This document shows positions 15,719 through 25,752 of a DNA stretch of 50,923 bases, one piece after another. How positions within the stretch are numbered: position 1 is the first letter of the stretch; the number at the start of each line of letters is the position of its first letter. The stretch covers positions 1 through 50,923 of the forward strand of contig JAEMGR010000011.1 of assembly GCA_016458225.1 (NCBI GenBank), read 5' to 3'. The position numbers and the translations under genes are program-made. Below the pieces are notes generated by a model. The model did no database searches, was not told where the DNA came from, and saw only the letters and a list, made by a program, of their open reading frames with translations. Source of the DNA: Myxococcaceae bacterium JPH2 (GTDB taxonomy: Bacteria; Myxococcota; Myxococcia; Myxococcales; Myxococcaceae).

Positions 15719-17974
15719 ATGGACATCCGGACACAGAGCGCGCTGCTTGCTTCCATCATCGGCCTGGCGCTGGGCGTGTCCATGTTGTTGCGCCCAGGCC
15801 GGCCGCGGGTGTTGACCCTCTACTCCCTCTTCGCCCTCACCGCGGCCGGGTACTACCTCAGCTTCTTCTTCCACAGCATCTTCCCCGCGGCGAGCTACCC
15901 CTGGGTGTCCCGCATCGCACTGGGCGCCACGGTGCTGGTCGCATCGCTCGTCCCGGGCGCCGCTGTCGCCTTCTTCCTTGAGTTCCTCGGCGTCAGCAAG
16001 GGGACACATCTCGTCGGTCGCCGGCTCGCCCTCCTGTCCGCCGTCCTCGGGCTGGCGGTCGCCGTCACTCCGTTGGCGGACAAACCATGGGCCCGCGTGT
16101 CCATGGGGGTCTGGGTCCTCGGCGCGCTGCTGACCTCGGTGTCGCTGCTGGTGCATCGGGTGCGCACCACCGAGTCGCGCATCGAGCAGCTCCGGCTCAC
16201 CTACCTGGCCATCGGCGCCGGGGCGGCGGTGCTGTTCTCGGCCCTGGACTTCCTGGGCCGCTACGACATCCCCTTCCCCACGCTGGGGCCGGTCTTCTCC
16301 ACGCTCTATCTGTTCTTCCTCGCACAGACGCTGCTGCGGCTGCGGCTGATGGACCTGCACGAGCTGCTGGGGAAGATCGCCTCGCAGACGGTGCTGGCCA
16401 TCATCCTCGCGGCCGTGTTCACGGTGCTGACCGCGTGGGTGGACGAGAACACCTCGCTGTTCGTCTTCAACACGGTGGTGGCGGCCTTCGTCATCCTCAT
16501 CCTGTTGGATCCGCTGCGCACCAAGGTGGAGGAGATGGTGGTGCGCATCTTCTTCCGCGAGCGCTTCGCGCTGCTCGGCGCGCTGGGGTCGCTGCGGGCC
16601 CGCATGGTCACCGTCATCGAGATGTCCGAGCTGACGCGGCTGGCCCTCGACGCGCTCCATGAGACAGGCCGCGTGACGCATGCCTCCGTGTACCTGATGG
16701 CCGAGGACCGTCCCGGATATCGCCTGCTCGACGCCCGAGGCCCCTACCCGGCCGCGTTCCTCGACACGGCGGCGGCGCGAGGCCTGCTGTTCGCGGCGGC
16801 GAGCGGACAGAAGGCGGTGCTGCGCGAGAACGTGGAGCGGCGCGCGGCGGTGATGCGCCTGCAAGCGGTGGAGGGCAAGCGCTACCGCGATGAGCTCAAG
16901 CGCCTCAACGACACGCGCGCGGCGCTCGTGCAGATGAAGTCCGGCATCACCGTGCCGCTCGTGGGCAATGACCGCGTCATCGGGTTCCTCAACCTCTGGG
17001 ACGAACGCGTGCCCGAGGCCTACGCCTCGGATGAAATCGCCCTCATCCTGGAGGTGGCCGAGCGCATGGCCACCGTGCTGGAGAACTCGAAGCTCTACGA
17101 GAAGATTCGCGAGCGGGACCGCCTGGCCGCCCTGGGTGAGATGGCCGCGGGCCTCGCGCACGAGATTCGCAATCCGCTCGGCGCCATCAAGGGCGCGGCG
17201 CAGTGTCTGGAACCCAACAAGATTCCGGGCGAGGACGGCGAGTTCCTCGACGTCATCGTGGAGGAGGTCAACCGGCTCAACGGCGTGGTGACGGCGTTCC
17301 TCGACTACGCGCGTCCGCTGAAGCAGAGCTTCGGGCCCACCGACCTCAACGAGGTGGTGACGCGCACCATGCGCCTCATCCAGAACGACGTGCCCCCCAC
17401 CATCACCCTCGCGGTGGAGTTGGATCTCCACCTGCCTCGCGTGGACGGCGACGCCGAACAGCTCAAGCAGGTGCTGATCAACCTGGTGCAGAACGCGGTG
17501 CAGGCGCTGGGAGACGGCGAGGGCCGCATCACCGTGCGCACGGAGAAGCCCGAGCGCTTCGGAGACTTCCGCAGCGCGAGCACCGGCGACTTCGTGGAGG
17601 TGCGCATCTCCGACACGGGCCCGGGCATCCCGGCGGATCAGCACCAGCACATCTTCGTTCCCTTCTACACGACGAAGCAGAAGGGCACCGGGCTGGGCCT
17701 GGCCATCTGCCAGCGCATCGTGAAGAACCACGGCGGTACCATCTCCGTGCAGAGCAAGGTGGCCGAGGGGACCACCTTCATCATCCGCATGCCCGCCCTG
17801 CCCGCCGAGGCCCCCGCTCCCGAGGCGCTCGGCCCGGACGGCACGCCGGCGCCTTCGAGTCGGCCGTCGCGCTCGCTGCCCGTACCGGATGAGCTGCGCG
17901 ATACCCCGGCGCCCCAGTCTCCCGGCAAGTCCGACGGGAAGCCCAAGCGCGAGAAGCGACGGCGCACGGGCTGA
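15719..17974 (+). CDS. Membrane sensor histidine kinase with GAF domain (orphan)
   Basis: 751 residues. About eight hydrophobic segments in residues 1-260 form an N-terminal membrane sensor. A GAF-like region covers about 310-455. The kinase core has the H-box GEMAAGLAHEIRNPLGAIKG (His481), N-box QVLINLVQNAVQAL, G1 ISDTGPGIP and G2 GTGLGLAICQRIV. Residues after about 695 are a Pro/Lys-rich tail. Autophosphorylation on His481 and transfer to a response regulator is expected, but no regulator is adjacent, which is common in myxobacteria. The layout recalls NtrB/PilS-like kinases that pair with sigma-54 activators. The signal sensed is unknown. The next gene starts 42 nt downstream. Confidence 0.93.
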   Translation: MDIRTQSALLASIIGLALGVSMLLRPGRPRVLTLYSLFALTAAGYYLSFFFHSIFPAASYPWVSRIALGATVLVASLVPGAAVAFFLEFLGVSKGTHLVGRRLALLSAVLGLAVAVTPLADKPWARVSMGVWVLGALLTSVSLLVHRVRTTESRIEQLRLTYLAIGAGAAVLFSALDFLGRYDIPFPTLGPVFSTLYLFFLAQTLLRLRLMDLHELLGKIASQTVLAIILAAVFTVLTAWVDENTSLFVFNTVVAAFVILILLDPLRTKVEEMVVRIFFRERFALLGALGSLRARMVTVIEMSELTRLALDALHETGRVTHASVYLMAEDRPGYRLLDARGPYPAAFLDTAAARGLLFAAASGQKAVLRENVERRAAVMRLQAVEGKRYRDELKRLNDTRAALVQMKSGITVPLVGNDRVIGFLNLWDERVPEAYASDEIALILEVAERMATVLENSKLYEKIRERDRLAALGEMAAGLAHEIRNPLGAIKGAAQCLEPNKIPGEDGEFLDVIVEEVNRLNGVVTAFLDYARPLKQSFGPTDLNEVVTRTMRLIQNDVPPTITLAVELDLHLPRVDGDAEQLKQVLINLVQNAVQALGDGEGRITVRTEKPERFGDFRSASTGDFVEVRISDTGPGIPADQHQHIFVPFYTTKQKGTGLGLAICQRIVKNHGGTISVQSKVAEGTTFIIRMPALPAEAPAPEALGPDGTPAPSSRPSRSLPVPDELRDTPAPQSPGKSDGKPKREKRRRTG

Positions 17975-18016
17975 CGCATCGCGCCCGCACACGCGGACAC
18001 GCTAGGCTGGCGGGTC

Positions 18017-18688
18017 ATGAGCGCTTGTCCCTTCTGCCAGACGTCCATGCGGGCCACGACCGTCGAGGGACTCCCGCACGAGGCCTGTGACGCCTGCGAC
18101 GCGATGTGGCTCGAAGGCGAAAGCCTCGCCCGCGTGATGGGAGACGCGACCCCGGGGTCGCTCGTCCAACAGGCCAAGGGCAGACCTGGGCGTTGCAGGG
18201 GCTGTGAGGCGGAGCTGAGCTACGTGCCAGGATGTCCCGCCTGCGGCCGGCGCGCGCCCACGTGCCCTCGGTGCGAGACCAGCCCCCTGGCAGTGGTGAC
18301 GGTGCGAGGCGTGGCGATTGACATCTGCCCGCGCTGCCCTGGCGTCGCGATGATGCCGGATGCCCTGCCTCGGCTGCATGCAGTCTCCGCGGCGCGCGAG
18401 CTGGAGACGTTGGACCTGCACCCCAAGGTGAAGGCCGGGCCCAAGTCCGGCTGCACGGGCTGCGGCCGGAAGCTGAAGGCCGAGCACGGCTTCGTCTGGG
18501 AGGAGCAGCTCTACTGCGGAAGTTGCGCACCAGAGGGCTCGACGCCCTACTCCGACGAGATGACCAGGCCCCTGCCAAGCGCGGAGCCGCTTCGCTATGG
18601 GAAATATGGCGACGTCGTCGGAGGCGCGCTGTCGAACGGGCGAGCCGAGAACGCGATCATGTGGCTGTTCCGCAAGATCCTCGGCTGA
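18017..18688 (+). CDS. Multi-zinc-ribbon protein (zf-TFIIB-like)
   Basis: 223 residues with many paired cysteines: CPFC near the start then CDAC with MWLEGESL, which matches the zf-TFIIB pattern; CRGC, CPAC, CPRC and CPRC in the middle; CTGC and CGSC towards the end. The C-terminal 60 residues lack cysteines. Such proteins bind zinc structurally; no specific function is known. There is no Shine-Dalgarno, and TAGGCT (18003-18008) lies 8 nt before the ATG. Confidence 0.82.
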   Translation: MSACPFCQTSMRATTVEGLPHEACDACDAMWLEGESLARVMGDATPGSLVQQAKGRPGRCRGCEAELSYVPGCPACGRRAPTCPRCETSPLAVVTVRGVAIDICPRCPGVAMMPDALPRLHAVSAARELETLDLHPKVKAGPKSGCTGCGRKLKAEHGFVWEEQLYCGSCAPEGSTPYSDEMTRPLPSAEPLRYGKYGDVVGGALSNGRAENAIMWLFRKILG

Positions 18689-18710
18689 GCCCGACACGCG
18701 GGCGACAATG

Positions 18711-18753
18711 TGTCACGACAAGCTGTCATCGCTCGGCGGCGCGGGCGTGACAG
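18711..18753 (+). promoter_or_regulatory. Inverted repeats upstream of the sigma-54 promoter (possible activator sites)
   Basis: TGTCACGACA (18711-18720) has inverted TGTC/GACA halves. CTGTCA (18723-18728) and TGACAG (18748-18753) form a second inverted repeat. They lie about 110-150 nt upstream of the predicted transcription start, the usual distance for enhancer-binding protein sites. Confidence 0.4.
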
Positions 18754-18836
18754 GCTCGAAAGTGCGCGCTGCTTCGCGGTGTAGGTGAGCGCGCGAAGTG
18801 CCCGAGTTCCCGAAGGCGCACCCGCACGCCATGCGC

Positions 18837-18852
18837 TGGCACTTCGATTGCT
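18837..18852 (+). promoter_or_regulatory. Sigma-54 (-24/-12) promoter
   Basis: TGGCACTTCGATTGCT has GG at 18838-18839 and GC at 18850-18851 with exactly 10 nt between. It matches TGGCAC-N5-TTGCW, with the preferred C before it. The predicted start near 18863 gives a leader of about 26 nt that contains GAGAGG before the ATG at 18889. It is placed correctly to drive the two GspC-like genes. Confidence 0.8.
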
Positions 18853-18888
18853 CATGCCTCTTCTCGTCCATCCACGAGAGGAAGCTCG

Positions 18889-19677
18889 ATGAGATTCGCA
18901 CTCCATCGCGTCTGGGTTCTGCTGTTGGGAACAGGAGGGTTGCTCGCGGTCCTCTTGATGACGAGCACGGTCAGCGCGCTCGCCGCCTCCGCGCTCGCAT
19001 CTGACTCCGAGCCACGTGCGGGGCCTCGACTCCACCCTGTTCGACTCCCGCCCGTGGGCGAGGACCCCATGTGCATCCGTTCGGAACCTTTCTCGCCGCG
19101 CGAAGGCATCGTGGCTGGGAGGGAGATGCGGCGTGGAGAGCCACCGCACGGCATCGTCACGACTCGAACGGACGCGCTCACGGGCATGAGGTTCGGCGCG
19201 CCTCCCAATTCGAGCCTCGCGCCTCCCGAGGAGCCGGCAGGGGTCGCGCCACCCCTGGAACTCATCCGCGAGAGGTTCGTGGAACATCTCCGTCGCGGGC
19301 CCTCCGAACTCCCAACACTGCCCCCACCATTGGGCTCAGGGATCCGCGAACTGGACGACCAGCACTTCGAGGTTCCGTTGAGGGATCTCGACAACGCGAT
19401 GGCCCGAGTGAGCGACGTGGCGAGAGAAGCGCGCATCGTGCCCGCGTTTCAGTCGGGTCATCCCGTGGGACTCAAGCTGTGGGGCGTCCGACCGGAATCG
19501 CTCTATGCACGACTGGGCCTCCAGAGTGGCGATGTCTTGAGTCGACTCAACGGTACAGCGCTGACCAATCCAGACACGGTGCGGGATGCGTGCACGCGGC
19601 TGCGCGACGTGCAGACGATCGAACTCGAACTCCTCCGGCACGGCGCACGTCGAACGCACATCTATCGCGTGCGCTGA
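18889..19677 (+). CDS. GspC-like protein lacking the HR domain (TM + PDZ)
   Basis: 262 residues. One N-terminal membrane anchor (VWVLLLGTGGLLAVLLM), a Pro-rich periplasmic linker to about 145, then a C-terminal domain alignable without gaps to that of the next gene: FEVPLRDLDNAM, IVPAFQSGHPVGLKLWGVRP, YARLGLQSGDVLSRLNG. This is the PDZ region of type II secretion protein C. The homology region (HR) that contacts the secretin is not seen here, so it is a shortened paralogue. GAGAGG precedes the ATG. No other gsp gene is near. It shares an operon with its paralogue 27 nt downstream and follows a sigma-54 promoter. Confidence 0.85.
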   Translation: MRFALHRVWVLLLGTGGLLAVLLMTSTVSALAASALASDSEPRAGPRLHPVRLPPVGEDPMCIRSEPFSPREGIVAGREMRRGEPPHGIVTTRTDALTGMRFGAPPNSSLAPPEEPAGVAPPLELIRERFVEHLRRGPSELPTLPPPLGSGIRELDDQHFEVPLRDLDNAMARVSDVAREARIVPAFQSGHPVGLKLWGVRPESLYARLGLQSGDVLSRLNGTALTNPDTVRDACTRLRDVQTIELELLRHGARRTHIYRVR

Positions 19678-19704
19678 ACTGCAACACAGACAGAGAGAGC
19701 CGCC

Positions 19705-20598
19705 ATGGATTCGAAACTTCGCCACGCGAGGCGCGCCGTGACGGGTGCATTCATTGCGTCCGCTGCATGGGTGATGGCACTGACGATGAACGTGTTCGTC
19801 GAGGACGCGGTCATGCCCACCACCGCGGGACAAACACAGGCTCGGGTACGGCATCATCCCGCGCCCGCGGAGGACGTGCCCTCGCTCGAGAACGCACGCT
19901 TCGCGGCGCTCACCGGACTGACCCTCCATGACGCCCCAACACCTCCCGAGACTGCATCAGCGGACAACGTGCCCCCGAGCCCTCTGCCCCTCCGCCTGCT
20001 GGGGACCTTGGTGGCGCAAGAGCCGGTGTGGTCACTCGCCTCCGTTCAGGTCCAAGACAGCACACGCCCCAAGAGCCTGATGGTGGGCGACTCCGTGCTC
20101 GAGGCGAAGGTCATCGCCATCGAGCGCACGCGCCTCCTCCTCGAACGGGATGGACGTCGAGAGGTCGTGGCCCTCGGCACGCCACAAGTGGCGTCCACTC
20201 CCGCCCGCGCGATGACGCTCCCGGAGGGACCCGGGCCCTCGGGCTCGAAGCTGGGCCGAGGCATCCGAGCGCTCTCGGAGAACGCCTACGAGATTCCGCG
20301 ACAGGAGCTCTCGGACGCGCTGGGACATCTCAACGACCTCGCCGTGGAGGCGCGCCTCATGCCCGCGTTCCAAGACGGTCAAGCCGTGGGGTTCAAGGTG
20401 TCCGCCATTCGGCCCGACTCGTTCTACACGCGACTGGGACTCCAGAACGGAGACGTGCTCCGACGCATCAACGGGTTCGACCTCAACAGCCCCGAGACGC
20501 TGCTGGAGCTGTACGCGAAGCTCCGTGACACGCCCCACCTCGAACTCGACGTCGTTCGAGGGGGCTCGTCCGTGCGCAAGGTCTACGACGTGCGCTGA
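19705..20598 (+). CDS. GspC-like type II secretion protein C (HR + PDZ), orphan
   Basis: 297 residues. Membrane anchor at residues 11-29, disordered linker, then a T2SS-C homology region about 93-155 (LPLRLLGTLVAQEPVWSLAS and SLMVGDSVLEAKVIAIERTR). The PDZ-type end follows (YEIPRQELSDAL, LMPAFQDGQAVGFKVSAIRP, YTRLGLQNGDVLRRINGFDL). In type II secretion, GspC links the inner-membrane platform to the secretin. Here it lies outside any gsp operon and next to a shortened copy, so it may be an adaptor for particular substrates. Its stop is 3 nt from the stop of the convergent ABC-F gene. Confidence 0.88.
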   Translation: MDSKLRHARRAVTGAFIASAAWVMALTMNVFVEDAVMPTTAGQTQARVRHHPAPAEDVPSLENARFAALTGLTLHDAPTPPETASADNVPPSPLPLRLLGTLVAQEPVWSLASVQVQDSTRPKSLMVGDSVLEAKVIAIERTRLLLERDGRREVVALGTPQVASTPARAMTLPEGPGPSGSKLGRGIRALSENAYEIPRQELSDALGHLNDLAVEARLMPAFQDGQAVGFKVSAIRPDSFYTRLGLQNGDVLRRINGFDLNSPETLLELYAKLRDTPHLELDVVRGGSSVRKVYDVR

Positions 20599-20601
20599 AG
20601 C

Positions 20602-22560
20602 TCAGCTCGACGCCTGCGCGAGCTTCTCCTGCGCCGCCTCCCAGCGCGCGTAGAGGTCCTCCAGCTCCGCCTTGCTGTCCCGGTGCTGATCCATCAATGG
20701 CTTCGCCCGCGCGAAGTCGTTGTAGAGGTCCGGATCCGCGAGCTGGGCCTCGCGCGTCTTCTGCGCGGCCTCCACCTCGGCGATGCGGGCCTCCAGCTTG
20801 GCGATCTCCTTCTTGATGGGGCCTTCCACCACGCTGCGCCGCTGACGCGCCTCCGCCTCCTGGCGCTTGCGGTCCTTCTCCGTCATGGGCGCGGTGGAGC
20901 CCCGCTCACCCTTGCCCGTCAGCCCCTGGGCCTCGGCCTCCGCGGCCAGCCGTTGCTGCTGCTGGTGGTAGAGGTAGTCGTCGAGGTTGCCCGGATGCGG
21001 CGTCAGCTTGCCGTCCGCGACTTCCCAGACGTGCGTGCACAGGCCGTTGATGAAGCTGCGGTTGTGGCTGACGAAGAGGAGCGTGCCGCCGTAGCCCTTG
21101 AGGGCCTCGATGAGCATCTCGGACGAGTCCAGGTCCAGGTGGTTGGTGGGCTCGTCCATCAGCAGGAAGTTCGACGGGACCAACAGGAGCTTGGCGAGCG
21201 CCACGCGCGCCCGCTCACCACCGCTGAGCACGCCGATGGGCTTGCCCACGTCATCACCACTGAAGAGGAACGCGCCCAGCACGCCGCGCACGTAGCTCTG
21301 CGGCTTGTCGGGAGCCAGCGGCAGCATCTCCTCCAGGATGGTGTTGTTCCGGTTGAGCTTGTCCGCGTGGTGCTGCGCGTAATAGCCCACCACCACGTTG
21401 TGCCCGAGCGTCACGGTGCCGGAGTCAGGCGTCAGCTCGCCGGCCACCATCTTCAGGAGCGTCGTCTTGCCCGCGCCGTTGGCGCCCACCACGGCGATGC
21501 GCTGGCCTCGCTCCAGACGCGCCTGGAGCCCGTCGTAGACCGTGAGCGCGCCGTAGCGCTTCGTGATGCCCTCCATCACGACGACATCGCGCCCGCTGCG
21601 CTCCACCTCGGGGAAGCGGAACTTCATCGTCGCCCGCTCCTCCAGCACCTGCACCTTCTCCATCTTGGCGAGCATCTTCGCGCGGCTCTGCGCCTGCCGG
21701 GCCTTGGTGGCCTTCGCGCCGAACCGGTCGATGAAGCCCTGCAGCTCCGCGCGCCGCGCCTCCACGCGCTCCGCCTTCGCCTGGAGCAGCACCATCTCCT
21801 CGGCGCGCAGGCGCTTGTAGTCGTCGTAGTTGCCGGCGTACTCGCGCACGCCCTCCATCTCCAGCGACACCACCCGGTTGATCTGCCGGTTGAGGAAGTC
21901 GCGGTCGTGGGAGATGAGCACCATCGCCTTGTTCGAGCGGCGCAGGAAGTCGTCGAACCACGCGAGCGTGGGCACGTCCAGGTGGTTGGTGGGCTCGTCC
22001 AGGAGGAGCAGATCCGGGTCCTGGAGCAGCAGGCCCGCCAGCGCCGCGCGCATGCGCCAGCCACCGGAGAGGGCCGCGGTGGGCTTCACCAGGTCCATGT
22101 CGCGGAAGCCCAACCCCTTGAGGATGCGCTCGGCGTGGTGCCGGCCGTAGCGGTTCTCGAAGTCGTCCAGCTCCGCGTGCAGGTCCGCCAGGGACTGGGC
22201 CAGCTCGAGCTGGTCCTCCTCGTCGGTCGCGGCGGCGAGCGCCTGCTCGGTCTCCCGGAGGCGGGCCTCCATGCCATCCCGGCCCGGCACGGTGCTCATC
22301 ACCGCCTCGACGACCGTCCCGTCCGGCAGCCCGGCGATTTCCTGGGGCAGGTACCCGGCCCGGGCCCGGCGGCTGTACTGGATGGTGCCGGAGTCGGGCT
22401 GGCTCGCCCCGGCCAGGATCTTCATCAGGGAGCTCTTGCCCGTCCCGTTGGCCCCCACCAATCCCACCCGGTCCCGAGGGCCCAGGGTGAAGCTGTCCTC
22501 GTCGAAGAGGACCTTCTTTCCGTACGCGAGGCTGATGTCCTGGGCGATGACGAGGCTCAT
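20602..22560 (-). CDS. ABC-F family ATPase (YheS/Uup-like)
   Basis: 652 residues from the ATG at 22560 (MSLVIAQDISLAYGKKVLFD). There are two ABC domains in one chain and no membrane part. Domain 1 has GANGTGKSS, LSGGWRMRAALA and LLLLDEPTNHLD; domain 2 has GANGAGKTT, LSGGERARVALA and FLLMDEPTNHLD. A charged linker of about 80 residues separates them, and the last 90 residues form a coiled coil (KKEIAKLEARIAEVEAAQKT). ABC-F proteins act on the ribosome, resolving stalled translation or protecting from antibiotics. Length and C-terminal coil favour the YheS/Uup side, not EttA. It is divergent from the Ser/Thr kinase gene. Confidence 0.93.
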   Translation of the reverse strand: MSLVIAQDISLAYGKKVLFDEDSFTLGPRDRVGLVGANGTGKSSLMKILAGASQPDSGTIQYSRRARAGYLPQEIAGLPDGTVVEAVMSTVPGRDGMEARLRETEQALAAATDEEDQLELAQSLADLHAELDDFENRYGRHHAERILKGLGFRDMDLVKPTAALSGGWRMRAALAGLLLQDPDLLLLDEPTNHLDVPTLAWFDDFLRRSNKAMVLISHDRDFLNRQINRVVSLEMEGVREYAGNYDDYKRLRAEEMVLLQAKAERVEARRAELQGFIDRFGAKATKARQAQSRAKMLAKMEKVQVLEERATMKFRFPEVERSGRDVVVMEGITKRYGALTVYDGLQARLERGQRIAVVGANGAGKTTLLKMVAGELTPDSGTVTLGHNVVVGYYAQHHADKLNRNNTILEEMLPLAPDKPQSYVRGVLGAFLFSGDDVGKPIGVLSGGERARVALAKLLLVPSNFLLMDEPTNHLDLDSSEMLIEALKGYGGTLLFVSHNRSFINGLCTHVWEVADGKLTPHPGNLDDYLYHQQQQRLAAEAEAQGLTGKGERGSTAPMTEKDRKRQEAEARQRRSVVEGPIKKEIAKLEARIAEVEAAQKTREAQLADPDLYNDFARAKPLMDQHRDSKAELEDLYARWEAAQEKLAQASS

Positions 22561-22643
22561 GGCGGCCCGGGGAGATAACAGCCCGCCCACCTTCCGGAAA
22601 CGGCAGAAATGACCGCCTGGCCGGTCTGGGGCCCACCTCCCCG

Positions 22644-22672
22644 TTGGGCCCCGCCCTGGGCTTGCCTATACT
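22644..22672 (+). promoter_or_regulatory. Sigma-70-type promoter of the Ser/Thr kinase gene
   Basis: TTGGGC (22644-22649), a 17-nt spacer and TATACT (22667-22672). The -10 ends 10 nt before the ATG at 22683 and no Shine-Dalgarno is visible, so the mRNA should start within a few bases of the ATG. Confidence 0.6.
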
Positions 22673-22682
22673 CCGCCCACCC

Positions 22683-24410
<1,728 letters not shown>

Positions 24411-24437
24411 GCCGCGGGGCCCGGACGTCCTCCGGGC

Positions 24438-25166
24438 CTACGCGAGCGTCGCCAGCCGGGGCAGCAGCTCGCCGCTGCGGCCCTGGACGAAGTGGCGGAA
24501 GCGCTCGGCATTCTCGGGCGGATCGAAGTTGACGAGCCACGTCTCGCCACCGAGCTTCCGCACCTGATCCACCAACCCGGCCGCTGGCCACACCGCGCCG
24601 GACGTTCCCGCTGCCAGGAAGACGAGCTTGCCGTCGCCTCGGGTGAGGAAGTCGCCGATGCGCCCGAGGTCGGCCTCGTCGAGGTTCTCCCCGAACCAGA
24701 CGATGTGAGGGCGCAGGGAGCCGCCACACGCGTCACAGCGAGGCACCGTCCCCTCGGGATACACGGTCGTGTCGTCCACGGGAGGCCGCTCGCAGTTCGA
24801 GCAGCGCGTCTTGAAGAGGTTGCCGTGCATCTCCACCACGCGCTGGCTGCCCGCGCGTTGGTGCAGGCCATCCACGTTCTGGGTGGCCAAGAGGAAGCGA
24901 TCGCCCAGGTGTCGCTCCCACTCGGCGAGCGCCGTGTGCCCGGGGTTGGGGTGCACGCCCGCGGCCCCTTCGCGACGCTGCGAGTAGAAGCGCCACACGC
25001 GAGCAGGGTCCTTCGCGAAGCCCTGCGGCGAGGCGACCTCCTCCACGGGCCGGTTCTCCCAGAGTCCGCCCATGCCGCGGAACGTGGGGACACCACTCTC
25101 GGCGGAGACTCCCGCGCCGGTGAGCACCAACAAGCGAGTGCTCGAATCAAGGATGAGCGATTTCAT
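24438..25166 (-). CDS. cobB: Sir2-family NAD-dependent protein deacylase (CobB-like)
   Basis: 242 residues, complete sirtuin. NAD-binding GAGVSAESGVPTFRG at residues 17-31, TQNVDGLH near 95, catalytic His in VEMHGN, zinc site CSNC...CDAC, and VWFGE. The FYSQRR segment supplies the Tyr-x-x-Arg pair that in E. coli CobB and SIRT5 recognises succinyl-lysine, so desuccinylation as well as deacetylation is likely. It is divergent from msrC with 73 nt between and convergent with the kinase gene with 27 nt between. Confidence 0.93.
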   Translation of the reverse strand: MKSLILDSSTRLLVLTGAGVSAESGVPTFRGMGGLWENRPVEEVASPQGFAKDPARVWRFYSQRREGAAGVHPNPGHTALAEWERHLGDRFLLATQNVDGLHQRAGSQRVVEMHGNLFKTRCSNCERPPVDDTTVYPEGTVPRCDACGGSLRPHIVWFGENLDEADLGRIGDFLTRGDGKLVFLAAGTSGAVWPAAGLVDQVRKLGGETWLVNFDPPENAERFRHFVQGRSGELLPRLATLA

Positions 25167-25239
25167 GAGGCTCCCGTGCCAGGCGCCGCGTGGACTGTTA
25201 AATGCGGGCGGCCCCCTGCCAAATCATAAGGACGTCACC

Positions 25240-25734
25240 ATGGCGGAAGTCACCCTGGAGTTGCGAGGCCGGCCCAAGGCCGAGGCCTACGCGGAACTCA
25301 AGTCGCACACCCTGGCGATCCTCGAGGGCGTGGACGACGACATCTGCGGCATGGCGACGATGAGCTGCCTGCTGCACCACGCCTTCGGCCACCTGTGGAC
25401 GGGCTTCTACCGGGTGGTGACACCGGGAAAGCTGCTGCGCGTGGGCCCCTACCAGGGGACGCTCGGCTGCCTGGAGATCGCCTTCGGCAAGGGCGTGTGT
25501 GGCGCGTCCGCCGCTCGGGGCGAGACGGTGGTGGTGCCAGACGTGCACGCCTTCCCTGGACACATCACGTGTGACGGGCGCTCGGCGTCGGAGATCGTGG
25601 TGCCCGTGTTCGGCAAGAGCCGCGAGCTCATCGCGGTGCTCGACATCGACTCCGAGCACAAGAACACGTTCGACGACGTGGACCGCCACGCGCTGGAGGA
25701 CCTGGTGAGCTGGTTCCAGCGCGCGACGAAGTAG
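25240..25734 (+). CDS. msrC: Free methionine-(R)-sulfoxide reductase (GAF-type)
   Basis: 164 residues from the ATG at 25240, fixed by AAGGA 7 nt upstream; a longer in-frame opening overlaps the sirtuin and is not used. Single GAF domain with the three cysteines of fRMsr: Cys77 (TLGCLEIAFG), Cys87 (GKGVCGAS) and Cys111 (GHITCDGRS), spaced as in E. coli YebR/MsrC. It reduces free Met-R-sulfoxide in the cytosol, usually with thioredoxin. Single-gene unit ending 18 nt from the stop of psuG. Confidence 0.93.
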   Translation: MAEVTLELRGRPKAEAYAELKSHTLAILEGVDDDICGMATMSCLLHHAFGHLWTGFYRVVTPGKLLRVGPYQGTLGCLEIAFGKGVCGASAARGETVVVPDVHAFPGHITCDGRSASEIVVPVFGKSRELIAVLDIDSEHKNTFDDVDRHALEDLVSWFQRATK

Positions 25735-25752
25735 TCACGTCACATCAAGCGC

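Noticed and set aside
22561-22590. Ten-codon N-terminal extension of the ABC-F protein
   Set aside because: The conserved family start is MSLVIAQDISLAYG at 22560; the extra codons show no similarity.
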